Of a DNA stretch of 64,000 nt, positions 53,149 to 62,510 are shown piece by piece; the stretch's first letter is position 1; the number at the start of each line of letters is the position of its first letter. The notes under the pieces are model-generated. The model saw only the letters and a program-made list of their open reading frames with translations, did no database searches and was not told where the DNA came from. The translations under genes were made by a program, and so were the position numbers. Origin of the DNA: Mixta sp031457955 (GTDB lineage Bacteria > Pseudomonadota > Gammaproteobacteria > Enterobacterales > Enterobacteriaceae); the NCBI RefSeq assembly GCF_031457955.1, contig NZ_JAVDXN010000003.1:248001-312000 (forward strand), written 5' to 3'.

Positions 53149-56100
53149 ATGATGCCCAACGTTAATGGGTTGCATGCTAATAGTTATTATTCAAATTGTA
53201 ACAAACCAAAAAATCCAATAAATAATGCACATATACTAAAACTTAACGGCTGTTCAAATAAACCTACGTATGGTGATAATAGCGTAGGACACCCGCATAA
53301 TTTTCATTCTCTGGCACGTGAACTCTATAATTTAGCTCACCCCGCTACAGAACCTCTGGATTCAAATTGCCCGCCACTCGCTTTAAAAGGGAGCTGGTTA
53401 AAAAAATTTTTTGTTAATTTGATGTGGTATACCGATATAGCAGGCATCGAATTTCAGCATTCGGAAAAGCAAAAAATCCCAGAAAATACCGGTCTCACCA
53501 GACATCCATTGTCTTATTCAGATGAACAATGCAGGATTCCATCCAAACCGCACTCCCGCAAAAAAAAACCATCAATAGAAAGTCCCGGTAAACAAAACCC
53601 AGCTGAGTCCGTGCCGCCAGCTGACCCACAGTCAGGTAATGCAATAACAAATAATGCTTTTTTTCTACCCGGCACTGAAGCTACACCATTAAAAAATAAC
53701 GAAAGACAAATCGTTCATGATACAGAGAGTGGCTATTATGTCATCGCTACAGAGCAAGATAAAAAGGATTTAATCACGTCTTTACAAAGACATTTGGTAG
53801 CAAACGGACCCGTCAATGAAGATGAAGGCGCAGACATTGAATTCAGCTTGCGAACCATTGCGGCAGATAGCGCTGTACTCCTTATCCCGCTTTACGCTAC
53901 TGAGAATTCTTTCTCAGACAGGAATGGACCAGCTAAGGAAAAAATAAAAAAAACGGCAGATACAGAGGCCAAAGATATTTATGCCAAAAATATATGTAAT
54001 GAAAAAGGTGAAGTACAGGGTCAGATAATCGTTTTATCTAAAACCTTTAGTCAGGAACTATTACAGGAACTTCACTTAGACACGGCAAGCTCCCCTCTTT
54101 CTGAGACCAAACAGCAATCTAAAAAACGTGACCCTGCCGCACATTTATTAATGTTTGGCCTGAATTTACCTCATGGAAAAATGCTGGAAAGCGTCATTAA
54201 ACAGGATTATGCTCATAACAGTGTTAACGCCGGAAATGACAAATCCACTACAAGCGCATCTTTAATAACATCACAAATAAATCAAACGTCACCCGGAGAA
54301 AAGCCGGAAGCGCTTAATGGAATTATTCCGGTAAAAAGCAGAGCTATATTTTATATTGAAAACCCGCACACCGGTATACGGAAAGAAGTCTTATTGGTAC
54401 TAAACCCAAGTAACGAAGGGATGACCAATGGTACACCGGTTATTTTGCTACCTACCGAGAAAGATAATGAATTCGTTACCCAGACATCCGATGCAGAAAA
54501 TTCAGAGCAGACAGCGAAAAAAATCATTTTCAATGACAGCAATAACACCTGGAACTATGCTGATGATGCATCTAAAGAATTAAATGTTAATGTTATAGAA
54601 GGGCATAGCCAGATAAATTTCTATGGCGATTATTATCAGATAAAAACGGACAAAAAAGGCGGCTATCTGATTGCTTTCGAAAAACAATCAGGCGTTAAAG
54701 AATATTTACCAGTATACAGGAACCCTTTATCGGGCACGTGGCAATCAAAAATTCATAATGGCCATTTCGCTTACAGCGATAAAGACGAAAAGATAATTGA
54801 TAAGCTTGCCGTTGATATAGTAAGCGAATTTAATTACGTTAAAAGCCAGGACGACATTACTACCTGGTATGGTGTGAAAGAGATATATGAAACGCATAAA
54901 AAAGGCGACCCAGAAAAGTATGTTTGGGGAAAATATATCGAAATGAATGGTAAGGTTGTGCCCGTCAGAAACATACTGCAAGAAGGTTTTAAAGCACAAT
55001 ACGAAGTTTATGATAGTAAAAATCCAGATCAAAAAGGCTACTCGATTGAGTGGAATGGTACTCAATGGGTGCTTGAAGGCAGCACCTCAGTTTATGTCAG
55101 CCCTGAATTTGAAGACCAGATAACAACCGATATGCTGGAAAAAAATATTGATACCAGCACGCTTTCAGCGCCAGACTCGATGGGCTTAAGAACGAATACG
55201 GATGGAAAGCAATATGTAAAAGTTAAAGACGGTTACCTGAGGATTGAAAAAAAACAGAAAGAGTTATTTGTCACCAAACCAGATGGAACAATAATTTCCC
55301 TTGAAACCGAAAAGGGTAAACTTCATTCCAGGCACAATAATGACGAAGTTCAAAACATAACTAAAGATGGAAATAATAGACCCCCCCGTTCTGTAAATTT
55401 AAATACCTGTCCCACAGGGGATGAACAGATTAAACAGTACGATAAACTCAGCGAAACTAACACTATAGTTACAGTAAAACATCGTGCCGACGTCCGTAGC
55501 CATGTTGCTGAGAATAGTCTTTCAGCCTTCCGACTAGCCTATCAGCAATGCCGTCCAGCGATTGAAACAGATGTATTAACCACGGCGGATGATGAGCTTG
55601 TTATATTTCATGATATGTTTATTGGAAAAATGATGGAGCCTGATTACGATCCAGACAAAGACCTGGGGCCGAACAAGGAGTTAGAAAAGTGTACACTTGC
55701 ATACCTTAAAACTAAAAATCTGCTTGATCCTAACCGACGCCCTACTCAGGACAAAATACTTACCGTAAAAGAACTCATCCAGGATTACCGAGAGCAAAAA
55801 GCACAATCTCTTTTATATCTTGAAGTCAAAGCCCCCAAGGCGATATTACGTGTAGCAAAAATAATCTCAGATGAGGCTCTCAAGGATCCCTCTTTGCTTA
55901 AACGTCTTGTTGTTAAGTTTAACATGGCGGAATTTCCTACCTATAAGGACTGGGTTGATGGTTTAAGAAAAGTGGGTGCTAATACAAAAGTAATGGCGAA
56001 TCCAGTTATGAACCCAAATGCTAGCAGCCGACTGAATTTACAACGGTATGAATTAGAAAACCCCAAAGGATTAAATCTACCAGATAATGCCAGCCGAGCC

Positions 56101-56832
56101 GTTTATTCCTGGTCTAAAGTGCCAGGAGATATAGTTCCTAATGTAGAAGTGGTAATAAAAAATAGCGACGATTTCAAAAATAAAATTTTAAAAAAATCGC
56201 CACAAGGGGACTATTATGCGCCCACCAGTCTGGATATATCCAACACTATTCCAGGTTCAGCTGCCTATATGGCTGCGATTGTTAAACAAAATAAAAAAGC
56301 GCTCGGTACCTATATCCCAGTACCTGACCGGCCCATGTGGAGGAAAGACCATATATCTGGAAAGACCGTTCCACTATGGCACAATAAAAACAAGCGCATT
56401 GATATTACTAAAGCGTACTATACAAACCGATCTGTTTGTTGTTATTCTTTAACAGATATACAGCATAGCTCAGAAAGCGCGGATATTAGAATGAATATAG
56501 CCTGGAACCTGGATATAGGCGCAAATGTTATCACAACGGATGATACCTACAGCACCGAATTATATGCTGATAAACAACGCAAACTTAATAAATTATTAGT
56601 ACCCTATATTTCCTACCCTCCTGGAGAAATGAGATCGGTACTATCCTGGGATTTGGGATATGCAATAGGGCCTTCATTAGCAGGATATAATATGAAAGCC
56701 CTGGGCGGCAATGAATATTCTTCCTGGGGGGACAACAATGCCTTTATGACAATCCATACAAAGATTCTTATGCCTGGGTATTTAAATGTGATGTGCCTGC
56801 CAACTCCTTGCCAGACTATAATAAATTATTAA
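53149..56832 (+). CDS. Large GDPD-domain protein, possible secreted effector (frameshifted)
   Basis: A 1227-residue product, starting at the ATG at 53149 after AAAGGAG. No signal peptide. Residues 1-200 are polar, Asn/Ser/Pro-rich and probably disordered. Residues about 200-740 hold several small repeated beta modules of the form GYYVI..., GKQYVKVKDGYLRI and YLPVYRNPLSGTWQ, like the units seen in large Pseudomonas-type dermonecrotic proteins. Residues about 775-1160 form a glycerophosphodiester phosphodiesterase barrel: VKHRADVRSHVAENSLSAF, IETDVLTTADDELVIFHD, LYLEVKAP and a late IGANVITTDD supply the catalytic His, Glu/Asp and metal ligands, though the usual HRG is HRA. The frame breaks near 56741, so the listed end is aberrant. 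It is AT-rich and foreign in composition. Function as a toxin or effector is inference. Confidence 0.78.
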   Translation: MMPNVNGLHANSYYSNCNKPKNPINNAHILKLNGCSNKPTYGDNSVGHPHNFHSLARELYNLAHPATEPLDSNCPPLALKGSWLKKFFVNLMWYTDIAGIEFQHSEKQKIPENTGLTRHPLSYSDEQCRIPSKPHSRKKKPSIESPGKQNPAESVPPADPQSGNAITNNAFFLPGTEATPLKNNERQIVHDTESGYYVIATEQDKKDLITSLQRHLVANGPVNEDEGADIEFSLRTIAADSAVLLIPLYATENSFSDRNGPAKEKIKKTADTEAKDIYAKNICNEKGEVQGQIIVLSKTFSQELLQELHLDTASSPLSETKQQSKKRDPAAHLLMFGLNLPHGKMLESVIKQDYAHNSVNAGNDKSTTSASLITSQINQTSPGEKPEALNGIIPVKSRAIFYIENPHTGIRKEVLLVLNPSNEGMTNGTPVILLPTEKDNEFVTQTSDAENSEQTAKKIIFNDSNNTWNYADDASKELNVNVIEGHSQINFYGDYYQIKTDKKGGYLIAFEKQSGVKEYLPVYRNPLSGTWQSKIHNGHFAYSDKDEKIIDKLAVDIVSEFNYVKSQDDITTWYGVKEIYETHKKGDPEKYVWGKYIEMNGKVVPVRNILQEGFKAQYEVYDSKNPDQKGYSIEWNGTQWVLEGSTSVYVSPEFEDQITTDMLEKNIDTSTLSAPDSMGLRTNTDGKQYVKVKDGYLRIEKKQKELFVTKPDGTIISLETEKGKLHSRHNNDEVQNITKDGNNRPPRSVNLNTCPTGDEQIKQYDKLSETNTIVTVKHRADVRSHVAENSLSAFRLAYQQCRPAIETDVLTTADDELVIFHDMFIGKMMEPDYDPDKDLGPNKELEKCTLAYLKTKNLLDPNRRPTQDKILTVKELIQDYREQKAQSLLYLEVKAPKAILRVAKIISDEALKDPSLLKRLVVKFNMAEFPTYKDWVDGLRKVGANTKVMANPVMNPNASSRLNLQRYELENPKGLNLPDNASRAVYSWSKVPGDIVPNVEVVIKNSDDFKNKILKKSPQGDYYAPTSLDISNTIPGSAAYMAAIVKQNKKALGTYIPVPDRPMWRKDHISGKTVPLWHNKNKRIDITKAYYTNRSVCCYSLTDIQHSSESADIRMNIAWNLDIGANVITTDDTYSTELYADKQRKLNKLLVPYISYPPGEMRSVLSWDLGYAIGPSLAGYNMKALGGNEYSSWGDNNAFMTIHTKILMPGYLNVMCLPTPCQTIINY

Positions 56833-57182
56833 CACTGAAAACGGTTAGCACAGAACAGCACGGCGATGCGACGCAAATATTAACCGAAAATGGAGATTAC
56901 TGCCTTAGTGCTAAAAAAAGAAATTCAGATTATTTATACTGGATAAAAGAATGTGATGAAAAAAATAAAGAAACGCACTTTCATCATGATGAAAACAATT
57001 ACTTGCGCGCGCTTTATTATGAAACCAGTGAGGTTTATATTAACGGCCGTCAGAGCAATACATACTGGGGCGTACCTTATAGTCTTTTAACTACAACAGA
57101 ATACCCGCAGAATAGTGAATGGGCGAAATGGAAATTCGATTACGACAATGAAGATTTATTAATCTTGAAGGATGAGCTATAA
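56745..57182 (+). pseudogene. Out-of-frame C-terminal part of the GDPD protein, ending KDEL
   Basis: In the next frame an open stretch continues from about 56745 (YDNPYKDSYAWVFKCDVPAN) to a stop at 57180, 145 residues, with only a GTG inside as a possible start. One extra T in the short run at 56743-56745 would join it to the upstream frame after SSWGDNNAF, giving a protein of about 1344 residues. It has spaced G-D-Y-C-L and W-I-K-E-C elements that recall a beta-trefoil (lectin-like) module, and its last four residues are KDEL. A real mutation, a sequencing error and slippage cannot be told apart here. Confidence 0.7.
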
Positions 57183-57187
57183 TCATT

Positions 57188-57225
57188 AAAATGGTGTCCG
57201 CTAATGCGGACACCATTTTCCTTTT
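57188..57225. terminator. Bidirectional terminator between the GDPD gene and the LacI-type gene
   Basis: A perfect 14-base stem AAAATGGTGTCCGC with loop TAAT, then TTTTCCTTTTT on the plus strand and TTTTAATG on the minus strand. It closes both converging genes. Confidence 0.9.
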
Positions 57226-57316
57226 TAAAATCATTACAACTAATATTATTACTGTACAAACAAAATAAAAACTTCCTCTAGCTTGTGACTTTATATAAAC
57301 CACATATGACATTATT

Positions 57317-59470
57317 TCACAGCAAAGCCAGCTTACGATTTATTTCCGCCACGCACGCTATTAGCTCTGAATCATGGTGAATTACGTCAAGTATGTTTTT
57401 ACCTATAATATATTCAACCTGGTGAAGATCAAAATAATATCCATTCTGCGCGTGATTCTCACGGATACCTGCGTCAAAGCATTGTTTACACAATGTACTC
57501 CATGGGTAAAAGTCGGTAATGCCCGTAGAACAGCTGTTATTTATATAAGCAGATCCCCCTCCAAGCAGTCCGGTCTGTTCAACAATTGTCGGTGAAAATA
57601 ACCATTGTAAAAATAACATCGCTTGTTCTTTGTTTTTTGAATATTTGGAAATACCTACTGACCCGCCGCCTAATAACGGAGCGCCTCCGGGTACAGGAGC
57701 ATAGCCTATTAAAGGAGATATTTCACTATGCGCTACGTCAGTAAATAAATTCATATAGACAATTAACATAGCCAATTCCCGTTGTTCAAACTGAGCAACA
57801 GAATCTTGCCACCAGGTGCTATTAAGACACCTGGCATAACCCAGACTTTCAATATAGTTTTTTAAAGCAGGCAAGGCTATTTCTTTGTTCAGACAAGGCG
57901 GAGACTTTTCATGTAGCAATCTTCCGCCACGGGCATAATAACGTTGTAGAAACTCAGTGGCGATCATTTCTGCGCCGCCAATGGTGGCACAGGTTCCGGT
58001 CATATTTATTTCGCCAGACTGGCGTAACCGGGAAAAAAAAGCCGCAAGCCGATCAAATTCTTCATAACTCTCAGGGAGCTGCATGTCACGTTTGAAGCGT
58101 TCAAAGTATAGCCTTTTTATTTTTTGATCTTCGAACAAATCGCGACGGTAAAAGAGCATCTGTACGCTAGGGTCAAAAGGGATAGCATAAAAAACGTCAT
58201 CTACTCGACTATACCGATTAACAATATTGGCAGGAATATTATTCAGGCAGGTTGATAACGTTTCATCTAAATTATTTAATGGTTCAAACAAATCTTTAGC
58301 CAGCCGTGGGAAAGTAGCCATATCAACACGGAAAAGATCATACCCCGCCACCTGCTTCTCATTTTCAGTTATTTTAATTAATTCATCAAACGGAGCACAG
58401 GTCACTTTGGCACGAATCCCTGTCATGCGATAAAAATGAGGTAAAAGCTTTTTTAGTGCCGTTGACGAGGGACTATCAATAGTTAGTAGATTTATTTCTT
58501 TATCCGTCCCGGCGCTGCTTTCCTGATAGTTTCTCAGATGATCAAGGATAACCGGTTCGTGATGTGCAATGGGTTGTCGGCCACTGATTAAAATCTCTGC
58601 TATATCTGTCCCTGACTTTTTATAACCTATTGGATAACAATACAATCCTGGTTCAAATCTTAATTCTTCGCTTGAAAATGTATATATCGGCGGACAATTA
58701 TCTGTACGTCCAAGATACCAGGCATTTCTGACATGTTTTACTTTTTCAAAATCTGTGCAAATAATAGCATCAATTGCAGGATACTGAAGAAAATCAAAGG
58801 CATCTTTATGGCTTTCGCGCGTTCGCGTTGCGTTCCAGTAAACGTTAATATTTTCATTATTATTTAACGTTAACTCAAGGTTATCCTTAAATTTTTTCAC
58901 ACTATAAAAACTTAAAAGATCGGTAAAAACACCGACGTTAGTATATTTTTTTGTTTTTATAATGTCAGAAAAGTGTTTAGCACCTTCAGACATATCGATA
59001 TCGTAAAATGTTTTTGCGTGTCGCGGTTTACGATAAATAAATATTATTTTTTCAGGCGCAAGACTTAAATTATTGTAATAAGGCATAACATCATCAAAGC
59101 AACTTACGATGACAACGCCCTGGCACTGACGTGTTGCCAGAACCTCCAACTGTTTCTTTTCATTTTCTTCAAGGTCTTCCGTAAGGAAAAGCTCCAGCAC
59201 ATATCCCTGTTTTAGTAACTGCTGGTTAAGCCCGCTGTAAAGCAGCTGGTAACGCTCTGAGATCATATCAGGCACGATAAGAGCAATCGTTTTTGCCCCA
59301 CCCTGGCGTAATGATTTTGCCTGGGCATTTGCCTGATAACCGAGCTGTTTAGCCGCTGCTTTCACCGCACTGATTTTAGCAGCGCTTACGTTGCCACGAA
59401 GGTTAAGGACGTTAGAGACCGTTCCATGAGAGACACCCGCTAATCTCGCTATGTCCTTAATCGTTGTCAT
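57317..59470 (-). CDS. LacI-type regulator fused to an ABC solute-binding protein
   Basis: A 717-residue fusion. Residues 1-50 are a LacI helix-turn-helix (TTIKDIARLAGVSHGTVSNVLN) with its hinge helix. Residues about 60-320 are the LacI/periplasmic-binding sensor (KTIALIVPDMISERYQLLYSGL, DAIICTDFE). Residues about 325-717 form a second, complete family 1 extracellular solute-binding protein: INLLTIDSPSS, YDLFRVDMATFPRLAKDLFEPL, VDDVFYAIPFDPSVQMLFYRRDLF, YAPVPGGAPLLGGGSVGISKYSKN. It has no signal peptide, so both sensor domains would act in the cytoplasm. It is divergent from the metallo-hydrolase and permease genes and is their likely regulator. Solute-binding domains in regulators are known, but this order is unusual. 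Confidence 0.9.
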   Translation of the reverse strand: MTTIKDIARLAGVSHGTVSNVLNLRGNVSAAKISAVKAAAKQLGYQANAQAKSLRQGGAKTIALIVPDMISERYQLLYSGLNQQLLKQGYVLELFLTEDLEENEKKQLEVLATRQCQGVVIVSCFDDVMPYYNNLSLAPEKIIFIYRKPRHAKTFYDIDMSEGAKHFSDIIKTKKYTNVGVFTDLLSFYSVKKFKDNLELTLNNNENINVYWNATRTRESHKDAFDFLQYPAIDAIICTDFEKVKHVRNAWYLGRTDNCPPIYTFSSEELRFEPGLYCYPIGYKKSGTDIAEILISGRQPIAHHEPVILDHLRNYQESSAGTDKEINLLTIDSPSSTALKKLLPHFYRMTGIRAKVTCAPFDELIKITENEKQVAGYDLFRVDMATFPRLAKDLFEPLNNLDETLSTCLNNIPANIVNRYSRVDDVFYAIPFDPSVQMLFYRRDLFEDQKIKRLYFERFKRDMQLPESYEEFDRLAAFFSRLRQSGEINMTGTCATIGGAEMIATEFLQRYYARGGRLLHEKSPPCLNKEIALPALKNYIESLGYARCLNSTWWQDSVAQFEQRELAMLIVYMNLFTDVAHSEISPLIGYAPVPGGAPLLGGGSVGISKYSKNKEQAMLFLQWLFSPTIVEQTGLLGGGSAYINNSCSTGITDFYPWSTLCKQCFDAGIRENHAQNGYYFDLHQVEYIIGKNILDVIHHDSELIACVAEINRKLALL

Positions 59471-59569
59471 CAGCTACCTCTCTGCTCTGTATTGATTAAT
59501 TCGCTACTCTACCATTTCCCTGCAAGCGCACCAAGAATGTGAACAGAACAACAAACCCAAAAAATAAAA

Positions 59570-59599
59570 TTGACACGTACCAATAAATTGCAATATTTA
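59570..59599 (+). promoter_or_regulatory. Promoter of the metallo-hydrolase/permease operon
   Basis: TTGACA (59570-59575), an 18-base spacer and TATTTA (59594-59599). A near-palindrome AATAAATTGCAATATTTATT centred on TTGCAA overlaps the -10 and would be a fitting operator for the divergent LacI-type protein. By-eye assignment. Confidence 0.6.
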
Positions 59600-59629
59600 T
59601 TCATTACGGTGCAACGTAAGGAAACAGTA

Positions 59630-60448
59630 ATGGAAATTCATTTTTTGGGAACCGCAGCGTCTGAAGGCATTCCTAATCCGTATTGCTCATGTCGTCTGTG
59701 TGAACACACCCGCGTTAAAAAGGGAAAGGATGTACGTACTCGCTCATCCGTCATTATTGATGAGATCATGCAGATTGATCTTTCTCCCGAATTCAGCTAC
59801 CAGATAATGCGCGATGAGGTTGATGCAAGAAAGATTAAAAACATCCTTTTTACTCATACCCACCCCGATCATTTTAATATTGGCGAGCTCTACGGTCGCA
59901 TGGAAGAGTTTGGGCATTTTATTGATCACCCTCTTAAGGTCTTTGGTAACGATATCGCGATAAGCGCATGCACATCTCTGTTTAAAGGATATAGCAAACA
60001 GCGTTTAAATTTTCATCGGGCGATACCCTTTGAAACCCTGGAGATTGATGGTTACAGCATCACGCCATTATTATCTAACCATATGGAATGGGAATTTAGC
60101 TATATTTACTTTATCGAAAAAGAGGGTGTCACATTATTTTATGGTCATGACTCAGGTTGGTTCCCCGAGATCACCTGGCAATGGCTTGAGGGGAAAAACA
60201 TTGATCTCAGTGTACTTGAATGTACATTAGGCACTAGCGGTAATAATCGCACCGACAATCATATGAATCCAGAAACCATTATAGCCACCAGGGACAAGCT
60301 GCGTGCTATTGGCTGTTACAATAATGGCAGTGAAATAATAATATCTCATATTTCTCACAACACAGAAATGAACCATAAAGAACTGCAAAATAAAATGGCA
60401 GCCGAAGGAATACTGGTTGCCTGTGATGGATTAAAGATTAATATATAA
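59630..60448 (+). CDS. PhnP-like metallo-beta-lactamase phosphodiesterase
   Basis: A 272-residue MBL-fold hydrolase from the ATG at 59630 (AAGGAAAC upstream). The metal motif HTHPDH is at 76-81, with later ligands in LSNHMEW, FYGHDSGW and ISHISHN. Three cysteines near the start (YCSCRLC, residues 19, 21, 24) form the extra zinc site seen in PhnP. PhnP opens ribosyl 1,2-cyclic phosphate in phosphonate breakdown; this relative has no phn genes around it, so it probably hydrolyses another cyclic or diester phosphate. It is followed 12 bases later by the permease gene. Confidence 0.85.
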   Translation: MEIHFLGTAASEGIPNPYCSCRLCEHTRVKKGKDVRTRSSVIIDEIMQIDLSPEFSYQIMRDEVDARKIKNILFTHTHPDHFNIGELYGRMEEFGHFIDHPLKVFGNDIAISACTSLFKGYSKQRLNFHRAIPFETLEIDGYSITPLLSNHMEWEFSYIYFIEKEGVTLFYGHDSGWFPEITWQWLEGKNIDLSVLECTLGTSGNNRTDNHMNPETIIATRDKLRAIGCYNNGSEIIISHISHNTEMNHKELQNKMAAEGILVACDGLKINI

Positions 60449-60460
60449 AGGATCTTTATT

Positions 60461-61690
60461 ATGTTTATGTCAAAAACCCCGCGTCTTTTTATTATGATGT
60501 TCATGCAGTACTTTTTACAAGGTGCATGGAGCATGACAATGGGCCTGGTGTTAAGCACCTTTGGTATGTCAAAAATTATTGGTTCATCATATGCGGCTCT
60601 GGGCCTGGCCACTATCCTTTCACCTCTATTTATTGGCATGATTGCCGACAGGTTCTTTGCTGCACAAAAAGTAATGGGATCATTGCATTTAATTAATGCT
60701 ATGGTTTTCCTGCTGATGCCACAAATTATAAAAAGTCATAACGAGAGCATGTATCTTTTGATGATTTTTATTGTTGGCATACTTTTTTACCCTACAGCGG
60801 CCCTGGCTAACAGTATTAGCTTCCGCCACATCAATGGCGTAAAATTATTTCCAGTGATTCGGGTTTTTGGCACGTTTGGCTTTATGGTCATTGGATTTAT
60901 ATTAGGCGAATATGGTTTTTCAGGCAGCACAACGACATGGCATATCGCCTCTTTGGCAGCGGTAACATTAGGGCTTTACTGCTTTACCTTACCGCCCACT
61001 CCGCCCAAAGCCAGGGGGGAAAAATTTATGCTGCGTGATTTATTTTGTCTGGATGCCTTATCGCTGTTTAAAGATAAAAATTTCGCCATTTTCATGCTCT
61101 GCACTTTTTTCCTGATGATCCCAAAGACAACCTATGTTGCTTACATTCCGGTATTTCTTAAAACCCTGGGTTATGATAACTCGGCAAGTATGCTGCAAAT
61201 AGGCACAGTTTCTGAAATTGTATTTATGCTTTTCCTCTCGTTATTTTTAGTGAAGTTTGGCTTCAAAAAAATCATACTGTTAGGTGCCATGTGCTGGATC
61301 ATCAGATGTTTCCTTTTGTCACAGGAATCGATGTATAACAATACAATATTTATTGTAGCTGCTTTATTACTACACGGCATATGTTGGGATTTTTTCTTTA
61401 CCGCTGGTGATATTTATGTTGATAGCAAAGCTGATGAGAAAATAAAGTCACAGGCGCAAGGATTACGTTTTATTGTATCAAATGGTATCGGCGTTATGTT
61501 TGCTTCGCTAGTCAGTGGGCATATTTTCAACAGCACGATTAAGGCACCCGAGCTGCTTGCGCAATGGCAAGATTTCTGGTTGTACCCGATGGTTATTGCG
61601 GCCATTGTTTCAGTTGTATTTCTTATATCTTTTAAAGAACCCAGTCAAATAAAAACAGAAACACATTTAAAAAAAGATAGCGTTGCTTAA
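60461..61690 (+). CDS. MFS permease, nucleoside:H+ symporter family-like
   Basis: A 409-residue, twelve-helix MFS transporter. The start FIMMFMQYFLQGAWSMTMGLVLSTFGMSK and SPLFIGMIADRFFAAQKVMG match the NupG/XapB/YegT (NHS) family. AAGGA precedes the ATG. It is in an operon with the PhnP-like hydrolase, so its substrate and that of the hydrolase are probably linked, for example a nucleoside or sugar carrying or yielding a cyclic phosphate. Exact substrate unknown. Confidence 0.88.
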   Translation: MFMSKTPRLFIMMFMQYFLQGAWSMTMGLVLSTFGMSKIIGSSYAALGLATILSPLFIGMIADRFFAAQKVMGSLHLINAMVFLLMPQIIKSHNESMYLLMIFIVGILFYPTAALANSISFRHINGVKLFPVIRVFGTFGFMVIGFILGEYGFSGSTTTWHIASLAAVTLGLYCFTLPPTPPKARGEKFMLRDLFCLDALSLFKDKNFAIFMLCTFFLMIPKTTYVAYIPVFLKTLGYDNSASMLQIGTVSEIVFMLFLSLFLVKFGFKKIILLGAMCWIIRCFLLSQESMYNNTIFIVAALLLHGICWDFFFTAGDIYVDSKADEKIKSQAQGLRFIVSNGIGVMFASLVSGHIFNSTIKAPELLAQWQDFWLYPMVIAAIVSVVFLISFKEPSQIKTETHLKKDSVA

Positions 61691-61796
61691 CCCCCTAAAA
61701 TAAAATTAATGAACAGGAAAGTATCTTTATTTTTATGCTTTTATGGTAGTTACTATTCTGTTCATTAGTGCTTTATTATTTCTGGTGAGATACCTT

Positions 61797-62510
61797 ATGT
61801 ACTTACAACTTTACGACTATTTCTCGACAATTTTTAATCAATGGGAGGTATTGATTAAATTTAGCGTCTCCTTTCTCCTGGGTTCGATTATCGGCTGGGA
61901 GAGGGAGTCAAAAAACAAACCTGTGGGTATTAAAACATGTATTATCATAGCCATTACCAGCTGCTTACTTACTCAAGTCTCTATTCAATCTGCCGAACAT
62001 TATGCGGGTATGTCGGTAAATATTCGCACTGATCCAATGAGGCTGGCGGCACAAGTCATTAGCGGTATAGGTTTCCTTGGCGCTGGCGTCATTTTGCACC
62101 GGCAAAGAGACAGTATTTCTGGTTTGACAACAGCAGCAATTATTTGGGCATCAGCGGGCGTTGGCATCGCATGCGGGTCCGGATTCTATTTTTATGCTAC
62201 TTTTTCCACCCTTCTCTTTTTCCTGGCAATTCGTTTCAGTCATACTCTCGGGCGCTTCAGACAAAGTGATGGTTATATTCATAAGATAGCCGTTCAATTG
62301 ACACTTGCCGACAGCAGCGTTATCCCTGAGGTATTTCACCGTATGCACGAGAAAAAGTTCCTCCTTGAAACGCTTGATATTCACGACACAAAAAAAGGCA
62401 AAATCATTATGTGCATGAAAATATCAGTTCGGAAAAGGATTACCGTATACAGCCTTTATTCAATGCTAAAAAATATTGAAAGCGTCGATTCTGTCTCACT
62501 TGGCCGTTAG
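61797..62510 (+). CDS. MgtC/SapB family membrane protein
   Basis: A 237-residue protein from the ATG at 61797, which has GGTGAG seven bases upstream; an ATG 18 codons earlier has no ribosome binding site. Four or five helices carry the family motifs LGSIIGWERESKNKPVGIKT and DPMRLAAQVISGIGFLGAGVIL, then GLTTAAIIWASAGVGIACG. The C-terminal 75 residues form an ACT-like cytoplasmic domain (IHKIAVQLTLADSSVIPEVF). MgtC proteins aid survival in low magnesium and in phagosomes, and some inhibit the F-type ATPase. It may belong to the preceding operon (106-base gap) or be independent. Confidence 0.87.
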   Translation: MYLQLYDYFSTIFNQWEVLIKFSVSFLLGSIIGWERESKNKPVGIKTCIIIAITSCLLTQVSIQSAEHYAGMSVNIRTDPMRLAAQVISGIGFLGAGVILHRQRDSISGLTTAAIIWASAGVGIACGSGFYFYATFSTLLFFLAIRFSHTLGRFRQSDGYIHKIAVQLTLADSSVIPEVFHRMHEKKFLLETLDIHDTKKGKIIMCMKISVRKRITVYSLYSMLKNIESVDSVSLGR

